In this document: positions 24,454-32,944 of the stretch, one piece after another | Layout of the letters: every line of letters begins with the position of its first letter | Position numbering within the stretch: position 1 is the first letter of the stretch | From: Candidatus Poribacteria bacterium | GTDB lineage: Bacteria > Poribacteria > WGA-4E > WGA-3G | Direction: 5' to 3' | Assembly: GCA_003635185.1 (NCBI GenBank) | Contig: PYJA01000113.1 | Location: forward strand, 22,645-86,644 | Length of the DNA: 64,000 nucleotides | Position numbers and translations under genes: made by a program | Notes under the pieces: generated by a model | Seen by the model: the letters and a program-made list of their open reading frames with translations, nothing else | Database searches by the model: none | What the model was told of the DNA's origin: nothing

Positions 24454-25287
24454 ATGGAAATAACCAAACTTGATTCACTTTTTCGCTTATCAGGTCCCTC
24501 ACAGGAGGACATTGATTCATTTCATAACGATGGATATATCGCTTATCCAGATGTTTTCACTGATGATGGAAGAGAAGGCTTAATTGAGGAGATAACCCAG
24601 CATTTTGAACCTACGCGTCAGTACATTGAGACGTTGAATAACGGTGAAAAACCGGAACGTGCCTATTTTATTCGCCCCTGGAACGATCGCGGTGAATACA
24701 GTGATCGCCTTATTGACGATCCTTTTATTACGGCACTGATACGTGCAACCATCGGTGACGCGTACCACTTCTGCCATTCTGCACTCAATATCGCCCCCCG
24801 TGGGATCGGGGCAATTCCATTCCATCAGGATCACCACCACTGGAAGCATGAGAACCCGATCAATCTTGCGGAGCGCGATAACTACTACATCCAGATTTTG
24901 TACTATCCGAACGGTTTCACGCGTGATGATCGGAACCTCAAAGTAATACCGGGCAGTCACAAGGTTGCACCGACGCAAGAGGCAACACCAGAACGTATGC
25001 TCGCAGGTGAGTTTGACGCAGAAGCTGGACGCAAACTGGAAGAGAAACGGCTTGAATTGCCCCCGGGCAGTATGGTTTATATTGACGCTCGTATCTTCCA
25101 CGGCGTAGAAGCAAAACCTGTGGATTCCCCGCAGCTTTATCGTATCTTCGCTATAGATATTTTTAAAGAGGCGGGACCGCCGCACCGTTACACCCAAGAA
25201 ATTCCCCCGGATTGGATGGAGCAAGCGACACCGTTCCGTCAGAAATTATTTGATCGTGAAGCATATACAGAAGGGTGTTGGAGCTAA
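24454..25287 (+). CDS. Phytanoyl-CoA dioxygenase (PhyH) family protein
   Basis: This 277-aa Fe(II)/2-oxoglutarate-dependent oxygenase-type protein has the double-stranded beta-helix ligands: the HxD pair in IPFHQDHHHWKHEN, the distal His in IDARIFHGVEAKP and a following Arg (LYRIFAIDIF) for 2-oxoglutarate. FHNDGYIAYPDVFTDD near the start is the usual PhyH N-terminal turn. AGGAGTAGG lies before ATG. Members hydroxylate diverse small molecules; the substrate is not deducible. It is one of three PhyH genes in the window but is not closely related to the tandem pair at 32945-34612. Confidence 0.9.
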   Translation: MEITKLDSLFRLSGPSQEDIDSFHNDGYIAYPDVFTDDGREGLIEEITQHFEPTRQYIETLNNGEKPERAYFIRPWNDRGEYSDRLIDDPFITALIRATIGDAYHFCHSALNIAPRGIGAIPFHQDHHHWKHENPINLAERDNYYIQILYYPNGFTRDDRNLKVIPGSHKVAPTQEATPERMLAGEFDAEAGRKLEEKRLELPPGSMVYIDARIFHGVEAKPVDSPQLYRIFAIDIFKEAGPPHRYTQEIPPDWMEQATPFRQKLFDREAYTEGCWS

Positions 25288-25357
25288 AACTTTGTTTCAC
25301 GAGGCACCCGTACTCTACTATCTGACACGATTTTCCGTGATGGTTCTGACAATCCTA

Positions 25358-25386
25358 TTGACTTTAACCACTGTTTAGGGTACAAT
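25358..25386 (+). promoter_or_regulatory. Probable promoter of the sulfatase at 25411
   Basis: TTGACT (25358-25363), 17-base spacer, TACAAT (25381-25386); 24 bases before ATG, with GGGGG-type ribosome-binding site between. Confidence 0.65.
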
Positions 25387-25410
25387 CTTTGTCAAAAACA
25401 GGGGGGCAGA

Positions 25411-27015
25411 ATGAACAGAACAGACCGTCCGAATATCCTCTGGATATCTTTAGAGGATACAACACCACGTTTCGGTTGCTATGGCGACCCAATCGCCCGC
25501 ACGCCAAATATCGATCGCCTTGCAGCAGGTGGATGTCGGTTTCCAAACGCTTTTTCAACCGCAGGTGTCTGTGCGCCGAGTCGTTCCGCTATTATCACGG
25601 GTATGTATCAAACCTCTATCGGAACACATCACATGCGGACAGGACATACAAACCGCAATACACCGGACATGCCAACGCCGTATTCAGCTGTTCCACCACC
25701 TTATGTCAAAACATTTACGGAATATCTAAGGGCTGCAGGGTACTACTGCACTAACAATAGCAAGACCGATTATCAGTTTACACCACCTATCACAGCTTGG
25801 GATGATAATAGCAACCAAGGACACTGGCGAAATCGCGAGGCAGGACAACCCTTCTTTTCTGTCTTTAATCCTACTGTTACACACGAAAGTGGTATGTGGG
25901 AACGAGACAATAGACCGTTGACAACTAATCCAGATGATGTAAAATTACCTCCGTATTTACCCGATACACCGAAAGCAAGACAGGCATTGGCTCGCCAGTA
26001 CGATAACCTTGCTACTGCCGATGCACGTGTAGGTGAGTTGTTAGATCAGTTGGAAGAAGATGGACTTGCCGAAAATACCATTGTCTTTCTTTGGAGCGAC
26101 CACGGTGAAGGGCTTCCCCGCGGTAAACGCTGGCCCTATGATGCTGGCATACGCATTCCTCTGATTGTAAGGTGGCATAAAGTCATTGACCCTGACAGCA
26201 CATCTGATCAAATGGTAAGTTTAGTTGATCTTGGTCCTACTGTGCTTTCGTTATGTGGGGTGCAAGCACCGCAGCATCTACAAGGGCAACCTTTTCTCGG
26301 TCCGCAAACAGTTGAGCGTGACTATATCTTTGCGACACGCGACCGGTACGATGAATCCTATGATATGATACGTGCTGTGCGTAATAAAAAGTATAAATAC
26401 ATCCGAAATTATTACCCTGAAAAACCTTACCTCCTCTGGATTCCTTACCGAAACCGACACCCTGTGATGCAGGAAATGTGGCGACTTTATGCTGAAGGTA
26501 AGTTAGAGGGAGACCAATTGGTCATGTTTCAATCACCACGTCCAACAGAAGAGCTCTACGATGTTGAAAATGACAAGTATGAACTCAACAACTTGGCGGA
26601 AGACGCAGCACATATAAATGTGCTTGAACGGATGCGAGGTGTCTTGGCACAATGGCAATCAGAATTCGGGGATATGGGGGATATATCTGAAGAGCAGATG
26701 GTCGCAAGGTGGTATCCTGATGGCACACAACCGCAAACGGCATCGCCAATTTTTATTCCGATCAACGCGTCTAACACCGGAAGGGAACCTGCTCATGAAA
26801 ATGGAGAATGGGAAGCACCCCTGCTTTTGCAACTCCACTGTTCTACACAAGGTGCATCAATTGCTTATACAACAGAACAAGGTGAAGATGTCCGATGGCA
26901 GTTGTACACCGAACCGTTGCGTCTACCGAAAGGTGAAACGGTTGTGAGAGCGAAAGCAATTCGTACCGGTTATAAAGAAAGCGATGAGAAATCCTTAAAC
27001 GTTACAGTTACATAA
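25411..27015 (+). CDS. Sulfatase with C-terminal chitobiase/hexosaminidase-C-like domain
   Basis: This 534-aa type I sulfatase has NILWISLEDTTPRFGCYGDP, the formylglycine motif CAPSRSAIITGMY and SDHGEGLPRGKRWPYDAG. The catalytic domain runs to ~440. The last ~85 residues (LLLQLHCSTQGASIAYTTE, LYTEPLRLPKGETVVRAKAIRTGY) resemble the CHB_HEX_C beta-sandwich found at the end of hexosaminidases and glycosidases, a probable carbohydrate-binding or spacer module. No signal peptide is evident. This suggests action on a sulfated glycan. It has its own promoter. Confidence 0.9.
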   Translation: MNRTDRPNILWISLEDTTPRFGCYGDPIARTPNIDRLAAGGCRFPNAFSTAGVCAPSRSAIITGMYQTSIGTHHMRTGHTNRNTPDMPTPYSAVPPPYVKTFTEYLRAAGYYCTNNSKTDYQFTPPITAWDDNSNQGHWRNREAGQPFFSVFNPTVTHESGMWERDNRPLTTNPDDVKLPPYLPDTPKARQALARQYDNLATADARVGELLDQLEEDGLAENTIVFLWSDHGEGLPRGKRWPYDAGIRIPLIVRWHKVIDPDSTSDQMVSLVDLGPTVLSLCGVQAPQHLQGQPFLGPQTVERDYIFATRDRYDESYDMIRAVRNKKYKYIRNYYPEKPYLLWIPYRNRHPVMQEMWRLYAEGKLEGDQLVMFQSPRPTEELYDVENDKYELNNLAEDAAHINVLERMRGVLAQWQSEFGDMGDISEEQMVARWYPDGTQPQTASPIFIPINASNTGREPAHENGEWEAPLLLQLHCSTQGASIAYTTEQGEDVRWQLYTEPLRLPKGETVVRAKAIRTGYKESDEKSLNVTVT

Positions 27016-27062
27016 ATAGAATTATAGTGAATCTCAATACATATAAAATACATTGTTGACAC

Positions 27063-27174
27063 GCTGAAGAGAAAAAAATAAATTGGGTAATTTGGCAAGG
27101 TTAGGAAACCTTGCCAGCAGAGGTGTACACCTGCATTGAATAGAAAATTACCGAATTAAAAACTTAATCTTCAT
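27063..27174. repeat. MITE-like element, family B
   Basis: Left end TGAAGAGAAAAAAATAAATTGGGTAAT, right end in inverse AATTAAAAACTTAATCTTCA; the centre carries GCAAGGTTAGGAAACCTTGC. Fills most of the 27016-27239 gap. Confidence 0.65.
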
Positions 27175-27239
27175 ATAAGTGTGGTCAGCGAATTTCAAGA
27201 ACTACTTTTTAGTGCTATCCTATAAGGAGAATATAACCA

Positions 27240-28337
27240 ATGGCTCAAGAGAAAAATCAAGATTATTATGTTTATGTTGGCACCTATACACACGGAGATA
27301 GCGAAGGCATTTACGTCTATCGTTTAGATGGTGAAACAGGTGCGTTAGAATATTCCAGCAAAATAACAGGCGTAGAAAATCCTTCGTTTTTGGATATTCA
27401 TCCAAGTGGTCGTTATCTTTTTTCAGTAAATGAGATAGGCGAATTTGAAGGGAAAGCAAGCGGCGCAGTCACAGCATTTTACATCCATGGGAGTACGGGA
27501 GAGATTAGTTTCCTTAACCAACGTGCTACTGGCGGCGGTGCCCCTTGCCATGTAAGTATAGATGCTACGGGCAAATATCTCCTTGTAGCAAATTACGGTG
27601 GTGGAAGTGTCGCTGCATTGCCAATAGGAAAAGACGGGAGGCTTGGGGAAGCATCCGATTTTGTGCAACATCAAGGATCAAGTGTCAATCCAGGTCGTCA
27701 ATCAGAACCGCATGCACATGCTATTATGATTGACGGCGGCAACCGTTTTGCTTTTGCGCCTGATCTTGGACTTGATAAAATCCTTATTTACCAACTGGAT
27801 TTGGAAGAAGGAAAACTTGTCCCTAACGCTCAACCGTGGGCAAAGGTACATCCGGGAGCAGGTCCACGCCACCTCGATTTTCATCCAAACGGCAAATATG
27901 CATACTTGATTAACGAATTAAATTCTACTTTCACAGCTTTTCGTTATGATGCAAACGCAGGCACACTCACTGAAATCCAAACAATTTCGACGTTACCCGA
28001 TGATTTTGATGGTACTAGTCACTGTGCTGATGTACACGTCCATCCTTCAGGCAAATTTCTTTACGGATCAAATCGTGGGCATGATAGTATCGTTATCTGT
28101 GGGATTGATGAAGACACTGGCATGCTGAATTATGTTGGCTGCGAATCGACGCAAGGGCAAACGCCTCGCAACTTTGGTTTGAATCCTGCGGGTACTTTCC
28201 TTTTAGCTGCTAATCAGCAGACAAATAACATTGTTACATTCGCAGTTGATCCTGATACCGGTGAATTGACTGAGACAGGTAACATTGCGGAAGTGCCGAA
28301 TCCTGTCTGCTTAAAAATGCTTGCATGTAGTGCATAA
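27240..28337 (+). CDS. Lactonase family protein (6-phosphogluconolactonase-like, seven-bladed propeller)
   Basis: This 365-aa protein matches the cyclic-lactonase/Pgl (YbhE-type) family: YYVYVGTYTHGDSEGIYVYRLDGETG, NPSFLDIHPSGRYLFSVNE, PCHVSIDATGKYLLVANYGGGSV, GAGPRHLDFHPNGKYAYLINEL and GQTPRNFGLNPAGTFLLAANQ. There are seven similar blades. AAGGAG precedes ATG. E. coli Pgl hydrolyses 6-phosphogluconolactone, but relatives act on other sugar lactones; the Gfo/Idh-type dehydrogenase at 18 kb could supply one (inference). It has no signal peptide and is followed by a terminator. Confidence 0.88.
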   Translation: MAQEKNQDYYVYVGTYTHGDSEGIYVYRLDGETGALEYSSKITGVENPSFLDIHPSGRYLFSVNEIGEFEGKASGAVTAFYIHGSTGEISFLNQRATGGGAPCHVSIDATGKYLLVANYGGGSVAALPIGKDGRLGEASDFVQHQGSSVNPGRQSEPHAHAIMIDGGNRFAFAPDLGLDKILIYQLDLEEGKLVPNAQPWAKVHPGAGPRHLDFHPNGKYAYLINELNSTFTAFRYDANAGTLTEIQTISTLPDDFDGTSHCADVHVHPSGKFLYGSNRGHDSIVICGIDEDTGMLNYVGCESTQGQTPRNFGLNPAGTFLLAANQQTNNIVTFAVDPDTGELTETGNIAEVPNPVCLKMLACSA

Positions 28338-28339
28338 CA

Positions 28340-28377
28340 AAAAATCGGGCGGATATGAATATATTCGTCCGATTTTT
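28340..28377 (+). terminator. Rho-independent terminator after the lactonase gene
   Basis: A 17-bp stem (AAAAATCGGGCGGATAT with ATATTCGTCCGATTTTT, two G-T pairs) and a 4-base loop, with the T run in the 3' arm, immediately after the TAA at 28337. Confidence 0.75.
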
Positions 28378-28402
28378 CCGTAGGACAGATTAAGGAGTAA
28401 CG

Positions 28403-30439
28403 ATGAAGAGAACAGCCTATTTGCTTCTAAAAGTTTTTTTAGTGATATTTGCTTTTACACCAAATACCTTTGCTCAAGATTGGACAAAGTGGGGTTTACC
28501 TGAAGGCGCGAAAGCCCGTCTTGGTAAGGGAAATATAATAAAAATTGCCTATTCCGACGATGGCACACGACTGGCGGTGGCAAGTGGCGCAGGTATTTGG
28601 ATTTACGATACACAGACAGGAAAAGAACTCAATCTGTTTATAAGACATACGAACAAAGATGATATTGCACGAGACATATCGTTTAGTCCTGATGGGTTGC
28701 TACTCGCTGCTGGAGGCCGCATGCCCATTCCTATATGGGATGTAAGTACTGGCAAAACTCTCCGAATGCTTAAAATGGATAAGGGTTATGTCAGAAGTGT
28801 GTCGTTCAGTCCTGATGGGATGACACTTGCCACTGGTGGTGGGGACAAGACCATTCGATTATGGGATATCGCCACTGGAAATATGATCCAAAAATTTGAG
28901 GTTCCAGGTAGGTTGATTCTTAAGAGCATAGCATTCAGTCCTGATGGATTGATTATTGCTTCAGGAAGCCATTACGACAACGATATTATCCATTTATGGG
29001 ATATTGCCACAGGGACAAACATACAGACGCTAAAAGGGAATTTGAACGAATCATCAGACATAAAGTTTAGTCCTGATGGGCAGTTGATAGCTGCTGGGAG
29101 AGGAAGTTACATAAATGTATGGGATGTAAGCACCGGAGCAATAATCCGAACGCTTCAGAGGGCTGGGATGATGGCCAGGAGCGCGTCGTTTAGTCCTGAC
29201 GGAAAAACAATCGTCGCTGGAGGTATGGGTAATACGATTCATTTTTGGGACATCAACACTGGTCGCAGCCTCGGATCACTTTGGGGGCATACGCATGATG
29301 TTGTCCTGAGTGTAGCGTTTAGTCCAGATGGGAAGACACTTGCAAGCGCGGGTAGAGATAGCATTCTTATATGGGATCTTCACTCCCACAAAGTTATACG
29401 TACACTTGAGGGGCATACAAGTTCTATGAATAGCATAACTTTTAGTCCTGATGGGCAGCTACTTGCTATGAAGAGTCCACATGATACCATTTCCTTATGG
29501 AATGTACGTACCAGCACAATATTTCGTACACTTAAGGGACATAGAAAATCTGTATATGGTGTATCATTCAGTCCTGATGGGCAGTTAATCGCTTCTGCGG
29601 GGGGTAAGGATACGACCGTTCGCTTGTGGGATGTTACCACAGGAACAAATATACACACGCTTGAGGGTCATACGAGTCCTGTCTATGGTGTGTCGTTCAG
29701 TCCCGATGGGAAAATACTCACCTCTATTGATATGAGCGGGACTGGTGAGCAGATCAATAGGACTCTACGGTTATGGGATGTTGCCACTGGATCAGAAATA
29801 ACAGATCTCAGTAAGCATATAGATGAGGCAGGTATTATATTGTTTAGTCCTGATGGAAAGTTACTTACTTCGAAGAGCCCGCACGATAACCTGCGTCTAT
29901 TGGATACTCACACTGGCACGGTTCTCCAAACGTTTGTTGGACATGCGAGTCCAGTCTATAACGTATCGTTCAGTCCTGATGGGAAGTTACTCGCCTCTAC
30001 GGATAAGGACAATACCATTCGTCTGTGGGATGTTGCCACTGGTACGACTCTTCACACACTTATAGGGCATACGAGTCCTGTCTATAGGGTGTTGTTGTTC
30101 AGTCCTGGCGGACAGAAACTCGTTTCTGCAGGGGGTGAAGAAAACAACTTTCGGTTATGGGATGTTGACACAGGCAAAACGCTCCACACACTTGAGGGAC
30201 ATACGGATCCTATTACAAGCGTTTCATTTAGTCCTGATGGAAATACACTCGTTAGTTCAAGTTGGGACAATACCGTCCGTTTATGGGATGTTGAATCAGG
30301 GGATACCCTCCGAACACTTGAGGGACATACGCGTAGTGTCATACGCGCATTGTTTAGTCCAGACGGAAAAACACTCGCCAGTACAAGTTATTCTAACGGG
30401 ATTGTATATTTGTGGGATGTCACGACTATAAAAAGGTAA
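28403..30439 (+). CDS. Secreted WD40-repeat protein (about 15 blades)
   Basis: This 678-aa protein begins with a signal peptide (to FAQDWTKWGLPEG). About 15 copies of the WD40 unit follow (FSPDG...LAS...IRLWDV.TG...LEGHT), enough for two seven-bladed propellers. The repeats are nearly uniform from ~28680 to 30430, including at DNA level (AGTCCTGATGG), suggesting recent blade amplification. AAGGAG precedes the ATG. Its beginning (GLPEGAKARLGKG) resembles that of the WD40-cohesin protein at 3192 (LPENATARFCTPD), so they share an ancestor. It has no sorting tail. Likely an extracytoplasmic protein-binding scaffold; partners unknown. Confidence 0.9.
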   Translation: MKRTAYLLLKVFLVIFAFTPNTFAQDWTKWGLPEGAKARLGKGNIIKIAYSDDGTRLAVASGAGIWIYDTQTGKELNLFIRHTNKDDIARDISFSPDGLLLAAGGRMPIPIWDVSTGKTLRMLKMDKGYVRSVSFSPDGMTLATGGGDKTIRLWDIATGNMIQKFEVPGRLILKSIAFSPDGLIIASGSHYDNDIIHLWDIATGTNIQTLKGNLNESSDIKFSPDGQLIAAGRGSYINVWDVSTGAIIRTLQRAGMMARSASFSPDGKTIVAGGMGNTIHFWDINTGRSLGSLWGHTHDVVLSVAFSPDGKTLASAGRDSILIWDLHSHKVIRTLEGHTSSMNSITFSPDGQLLAMKSPHDTISLWNVRTSTIFRTLKGHRKSVYGVSFSPDGQLIASAGGKDTTVRLWDVTTGTNIHTLEGHTSPVYGVSFSPDGKILTSIDMSGTGEQINRTLRLWDVATGSEITDLSKHIDEAGIILFSPDGKLLTSKSPHDNLRLLDTHTGTVLQTFVGHASPVYNVSFSPDGKLLASTDKDNTIRLWDVATGTTLHTLIGHTSPVYRVLLFSPGGQKLVSAGGEENNFRLWDVDTGKTLHTLEGHTDPITSVSFSPDGNTLVSSSWDNTVRLWDVESGDTLRTLEGHTRSVIRALFSPDGKTLASTSYSNGIVYLWDVTTIKR

Positions 30440-30492
30440 AAAGGGAGTAATACCAAATTAATGCGATTCATAGTGGTAGGTGCGGTTTCCTA

Positions 30493-30714
30493 ACCGTATT
30501 TATGTGTCAATTACCTGGACAGTGGCGAGGTTAGGAAGAAATCAACGGTATGAATCATGGCGAATGCCATACGCGCATTCGTCTTTAGTCATTCCCCGGG
30601 TATGAATCATGGCGAATACGCATAAGATATTCGCCATGATTCCCCACCTCGCCAGCGAAAGTGTCCAAGATTGTTGTTCATTGAAATGTCCACATATTTT
30701 CGGATTTTGCTATA
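30493..30714. repeat. Family A MITE-like element, rearranged, with inserted hairpins
   Basis: The right part (GATTGTTGTTCATTGAAATG to CGGATTTTGCTATA) is clear family A. The left part keeps CAATTACCTGGACAGTGGCGAGGTTAGGAA. In between is a perfect 14-bp hairpin (AATCATGGCGAATA, 30605-30618, with 30628-30641). The left terminal repeat is not intact. Confidence 0.6.
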
Positions 30715-30731
30715 AATAGCTTTGAGCAGAA

Positions 30732-31520
30732 TTACCTTTTCAGATTTGCCCAAGTTGTTGCCAATTTTCCACGTGCGGAAACATCAAGTGTATCTTTCAC
30801 AATTTTCTGGATGTCCGCTTCAGAAAGCGGATAGTTGGCTAACATCAGTTCGTCCATGCGACCTTGAAAGAAACGTGGGCAGCAATCGTTACTCTCACCG
30901 CCAAACCGCAACGTCTTATTTGGTGAACTTCTGCCTACTCCTTTTTGTGGAATTACCTTGCCATCATGCTCGCCATTAATATAGAAACGTGCCTCTGCTC
31001 CGTTCCACACAAGCGCAACATGCGACCATTCTTTCGCCTTCACCTTACCGAAAGAAATATGGTAACCTTCGTTATCGGTGTCGTAGAAATAGTAAGCGAA
31101 TTGTCCGGCCCCCGGTTCAATTTGCAGATAGTAGGTGTTTTTGTAGAAAATCGTGAATTTGTTCTCCTGCCCACCTGCGGGAAGTTCGTCTGGGTAAATC
31201 CACGCCATCATCGTAATGGCTTTGTCTATATCCAGCTCATCGGAGTGTGGGACCTCTATATAATTCGGTTCTCCGACTTTGCCAGCCATTTGAACGGCTT
31301 TGCCGAGGATACCGTCAGTCCATTCAACATCACCGTTGAATTTTCCGACTAAGCCAGCAGTAGCGTCTTTCGTTTCTTTTCCGCTGCCTTCATCAAAATG
31401 CCAGACATATAACTTCTTGCCGAGTTGTTCCACGTTTCCTTTACCACCGGCAGCGAACCCAACTTGGCAAAGGAGTAGACTCAGAAAGATACTTAGGATG
31501 ATAAGTTTCAGAGTTTTCAT
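30732..31520 (-). CDS. Secreted LamG/concanavalin-A-like domain protein
   Basis: This 262-aa protein has a signal peptide (LIILSIFLSLLLCQVGFAAG) and one laminin-G-like jelly-roll domain: LYVWHFDEGSGKETKDATAG, YIEVPHSDELDIDKAITMMAWIYP, WSHVALVWNGAEARFYINGE and GRMDELMLANYPLSEADIQKI. AAGGAG sits before ATG. It ends with GKLATTWANLKR, the same 12 residues as the next LamG protein. LamG domains bind glycans or proteins; this is a probable exported carbohydrate-binding protein. The shared tail could be a processing or anchoring signal, an inference only. Confidence 0.88.
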   Translation of the reverse strand: MKTLKLIILSIFLSLLLCQVGFAAGGKGNVEQLGKKLYVWHFDEGSGKETKDATAGLVGKFNGDVEWTDGILGKAVQMAGKVGEPNYIEVPHSDELDIDKAITMMAWIYPDELPAGGQENKFTIFYKNTYYLQIEPGAGQFAYYFYDTDNEGYHISFGKVKAKEWSHVALVWNGAEARFYINGEHDGKVIPQKGVGRSSPNKTLRFGGESNDCCPRFFQGRMDELMLANYPLSEADIQKIVKDTLDVSARGKLATTWANLKR

Positions 31521-31595
31521 GTTGATTTCTCCTTGAAAAGATATTTCAAATTATGGAAAGTTGGAAACTATGATGGTTAACACAAATTGGAATTT

Positions 31596-31749
31596 TATAG
31601 TGAAATCTATAATTACTTGCACACAATTGTAGCGCAAACTTTTAGTTTGCGTACACTACTGCACAAACTAAAAGTTTGTGCTACAGCACAGTCTGGGTGG
31701 TTTAGATCCCATGAACCAAAAGTGTGCATATATTTTGGATTTTACTATA
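31596..31749. repeat. MITE-like element, family A, with a different inner palindrome
   Basis: Ends TATAGTGAAATC and GGATTTTACTATA are inverted, 154 bp apart. The core is not the GCGAGG... type but CGCAAACTTTTAGTTTGCG plus ACAAACTAAAAGTTTGTG with TGTAGC/GCTACA edges. It fills half of the 31521-31818 gap; the rest shows nothing. Confidence 0.75.
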
Positions 31750-31818
31750 ACAGAGACGGGGACTGAGGCCCGCCTATACGACAGAATTGCGAATATTAAA
31801 CAACAGTGATGTGCTTGC

Positions 31819-32586
31819 TTATCTCTTTAGGTTTGCCCAGGTTGTGGCAAGTTTCCCACCAGGATCAACTGCAAAGAGCACACCGTTGTTCATGTCCTGA
31901 TTGATTTCGTCTTCGGAAAGGGCGCGGTTGTATATGGCTACCTCGTCAACAAGACATACTGTGCCAGAAAGTCCTGTCTGGGATTTGCCGATGCGGAAGA
32001 CAACGTCGACGCTGTTTATCTTACCAGCGGGTGGTTTGTATGCCACATCTAACTTGCCGTCAATGTATTGGCGGATCATATCGCCATCGTAGGTAGAAGC
32101 GACGTGGTGCCATTCTTCCAGTACGGGTTTAATGGTCTGTATTCTTCGGGACCCTTGCCATCCACCAATATTCATCCATGTCTCAATTTGCGGCGCACCA
32201 GTAGGGTTTGAACTCCATTGGAGGCAATACCCGCCAGTGTTGTTTGCTGTTCTGCGCCCCATCAGATTAGAATCACCTTGGTTTTGTTCTGGGAAAAACC
32301 ACGCTTGAATCGTGAGTTCATCCGTTATATCAAGTTCGGGAACAGCGTCAACCTCTACAAATTGTTCTGTATTTGCCAAATGGATGCATCCGCCAATTTT
32401 GCCTTCTTTTGACCATGTTGCCCCATTCAGCGTAGCCTCAAGGTTATTTCCGCTTGCATCCTTCGCTTTGTCGCCCACACCTTCATCAAAGGGGAGGTAC
32501 ATCATGAGTGCCTTGTCATCTTTTAATGCCCAAGCATTGATACTGAGGCTTAGGACAACGAGGAGTACAGTAGTAATAAGTTTCAT
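31819..32586 (-). CDS. Secreted LamG/concanavalin-A-like domain protein
   Basis: This 255-aa protein has a signal peptide (TTVLLVVLSLSINAWAL) and a LamG domain: LMMYLPFDEGVGDKAKDASGN, FVEVDAVPELDITDELTIQAWFFP, EEWHHVASTYDGDMIRQYIDGK and VDEVAIYNRALSEDEINQDM. It is homologous along its length to the LamG protein at 30732 and has the identical C-terminal GKLATTWANLKR. Such proteins are numerous in Poribacteria and are thought to recognise host or matrix glycans. It lies 298 bases upstream of the other LamG gene on the same strand with a MITE between. Confidence 0.88.
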   Translation of the reverse strand: MKLITTVLLVVLSLSINAWALKDDKALMMYLPFDEGVGDKAKDASGNNLEATLNGATWSKEGKIGGCIHLANTEQFVEVDAVPELDITDELTIQAWFFPEQNQGDSNLMGRRTANNTGGYCLQWSSNPTGAPQIETWMNIGGWQGSRRIQTIKPVLEEWHHVASTYDGDMIRQYIDGKLDVAYKPPAGKINSVDVVFRIGKSQTGLSGTVCLVDEVAIYNRALSEDEINQDMNNGVLFAVDPGGKLATTWANLKR

Positions 32587-32785
32587 CTCAAAACTCCTTT
32601 GTTACGACCGTGAGATTTGTTTGATCGGACATATTAAAACTTGGAAATTTGAATTTCCTTTGCTGTGATAAATTTGAGCAGCGTCGGAATCTCAATTGCC
32701 ATAGAGAAATTATTAAATAGGACAGATAAAATCGGAATTTGTTCACGCACTGCGGAATTTCACAATGCCAAAACGGGGAAAGTTG

Positions 32786-32923
32786 CTCGCGTTCTTGACG
32801 AACAATGATGATGCGGATATCCAGTTTCGCGGCTGTCTCAATAATTGGGTTAACAGGATATGCAAATAGGTATTCCACACCTTCTGCCCTCAGGACTTTG
32901 GCGATCGCATCAACAACTTTTAT
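32786..32923 (-). pseudogene. 5' relic of a thiamine-pyrophosphate enzyme gene (acetolactate-synthase-like)
   Basis: Reading the minus strand from 32923 gives KVVDAIAKVLRAEGVEYLFAYPVNPIIETAAKLDIRIIIVRQER. This is the typical N-terminal start of TPP-binding (AHAS/IlvB-like) enzymes, where a Glu after the first strand and the HERT-like QER contact the cofactor. A GGAG lies upstream, but the start codon position is ATA and similarity ends abruptly at ~32786. No other part of the gene is in the window. The ORF-track entry 32588..32878 is this relic read on into unrelated sequence. Confidence 0.75.
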
Positions 32924-32944
32924 AAAAATCTCCTATGAGGTCAA

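Noticed and set aside
24580-25224. 214-aa minus-strand ORF
   Set aside because: Antisense shadow of the PhyH gene, which has the complete iron-binding motif on the plus strand.
32588-32878. 96-aa minus-strand ORF as a gene
   Set aside because: Only its first ~31 residues are meaningful (TPP-enzyme relic); the rest is unrelated sequence.
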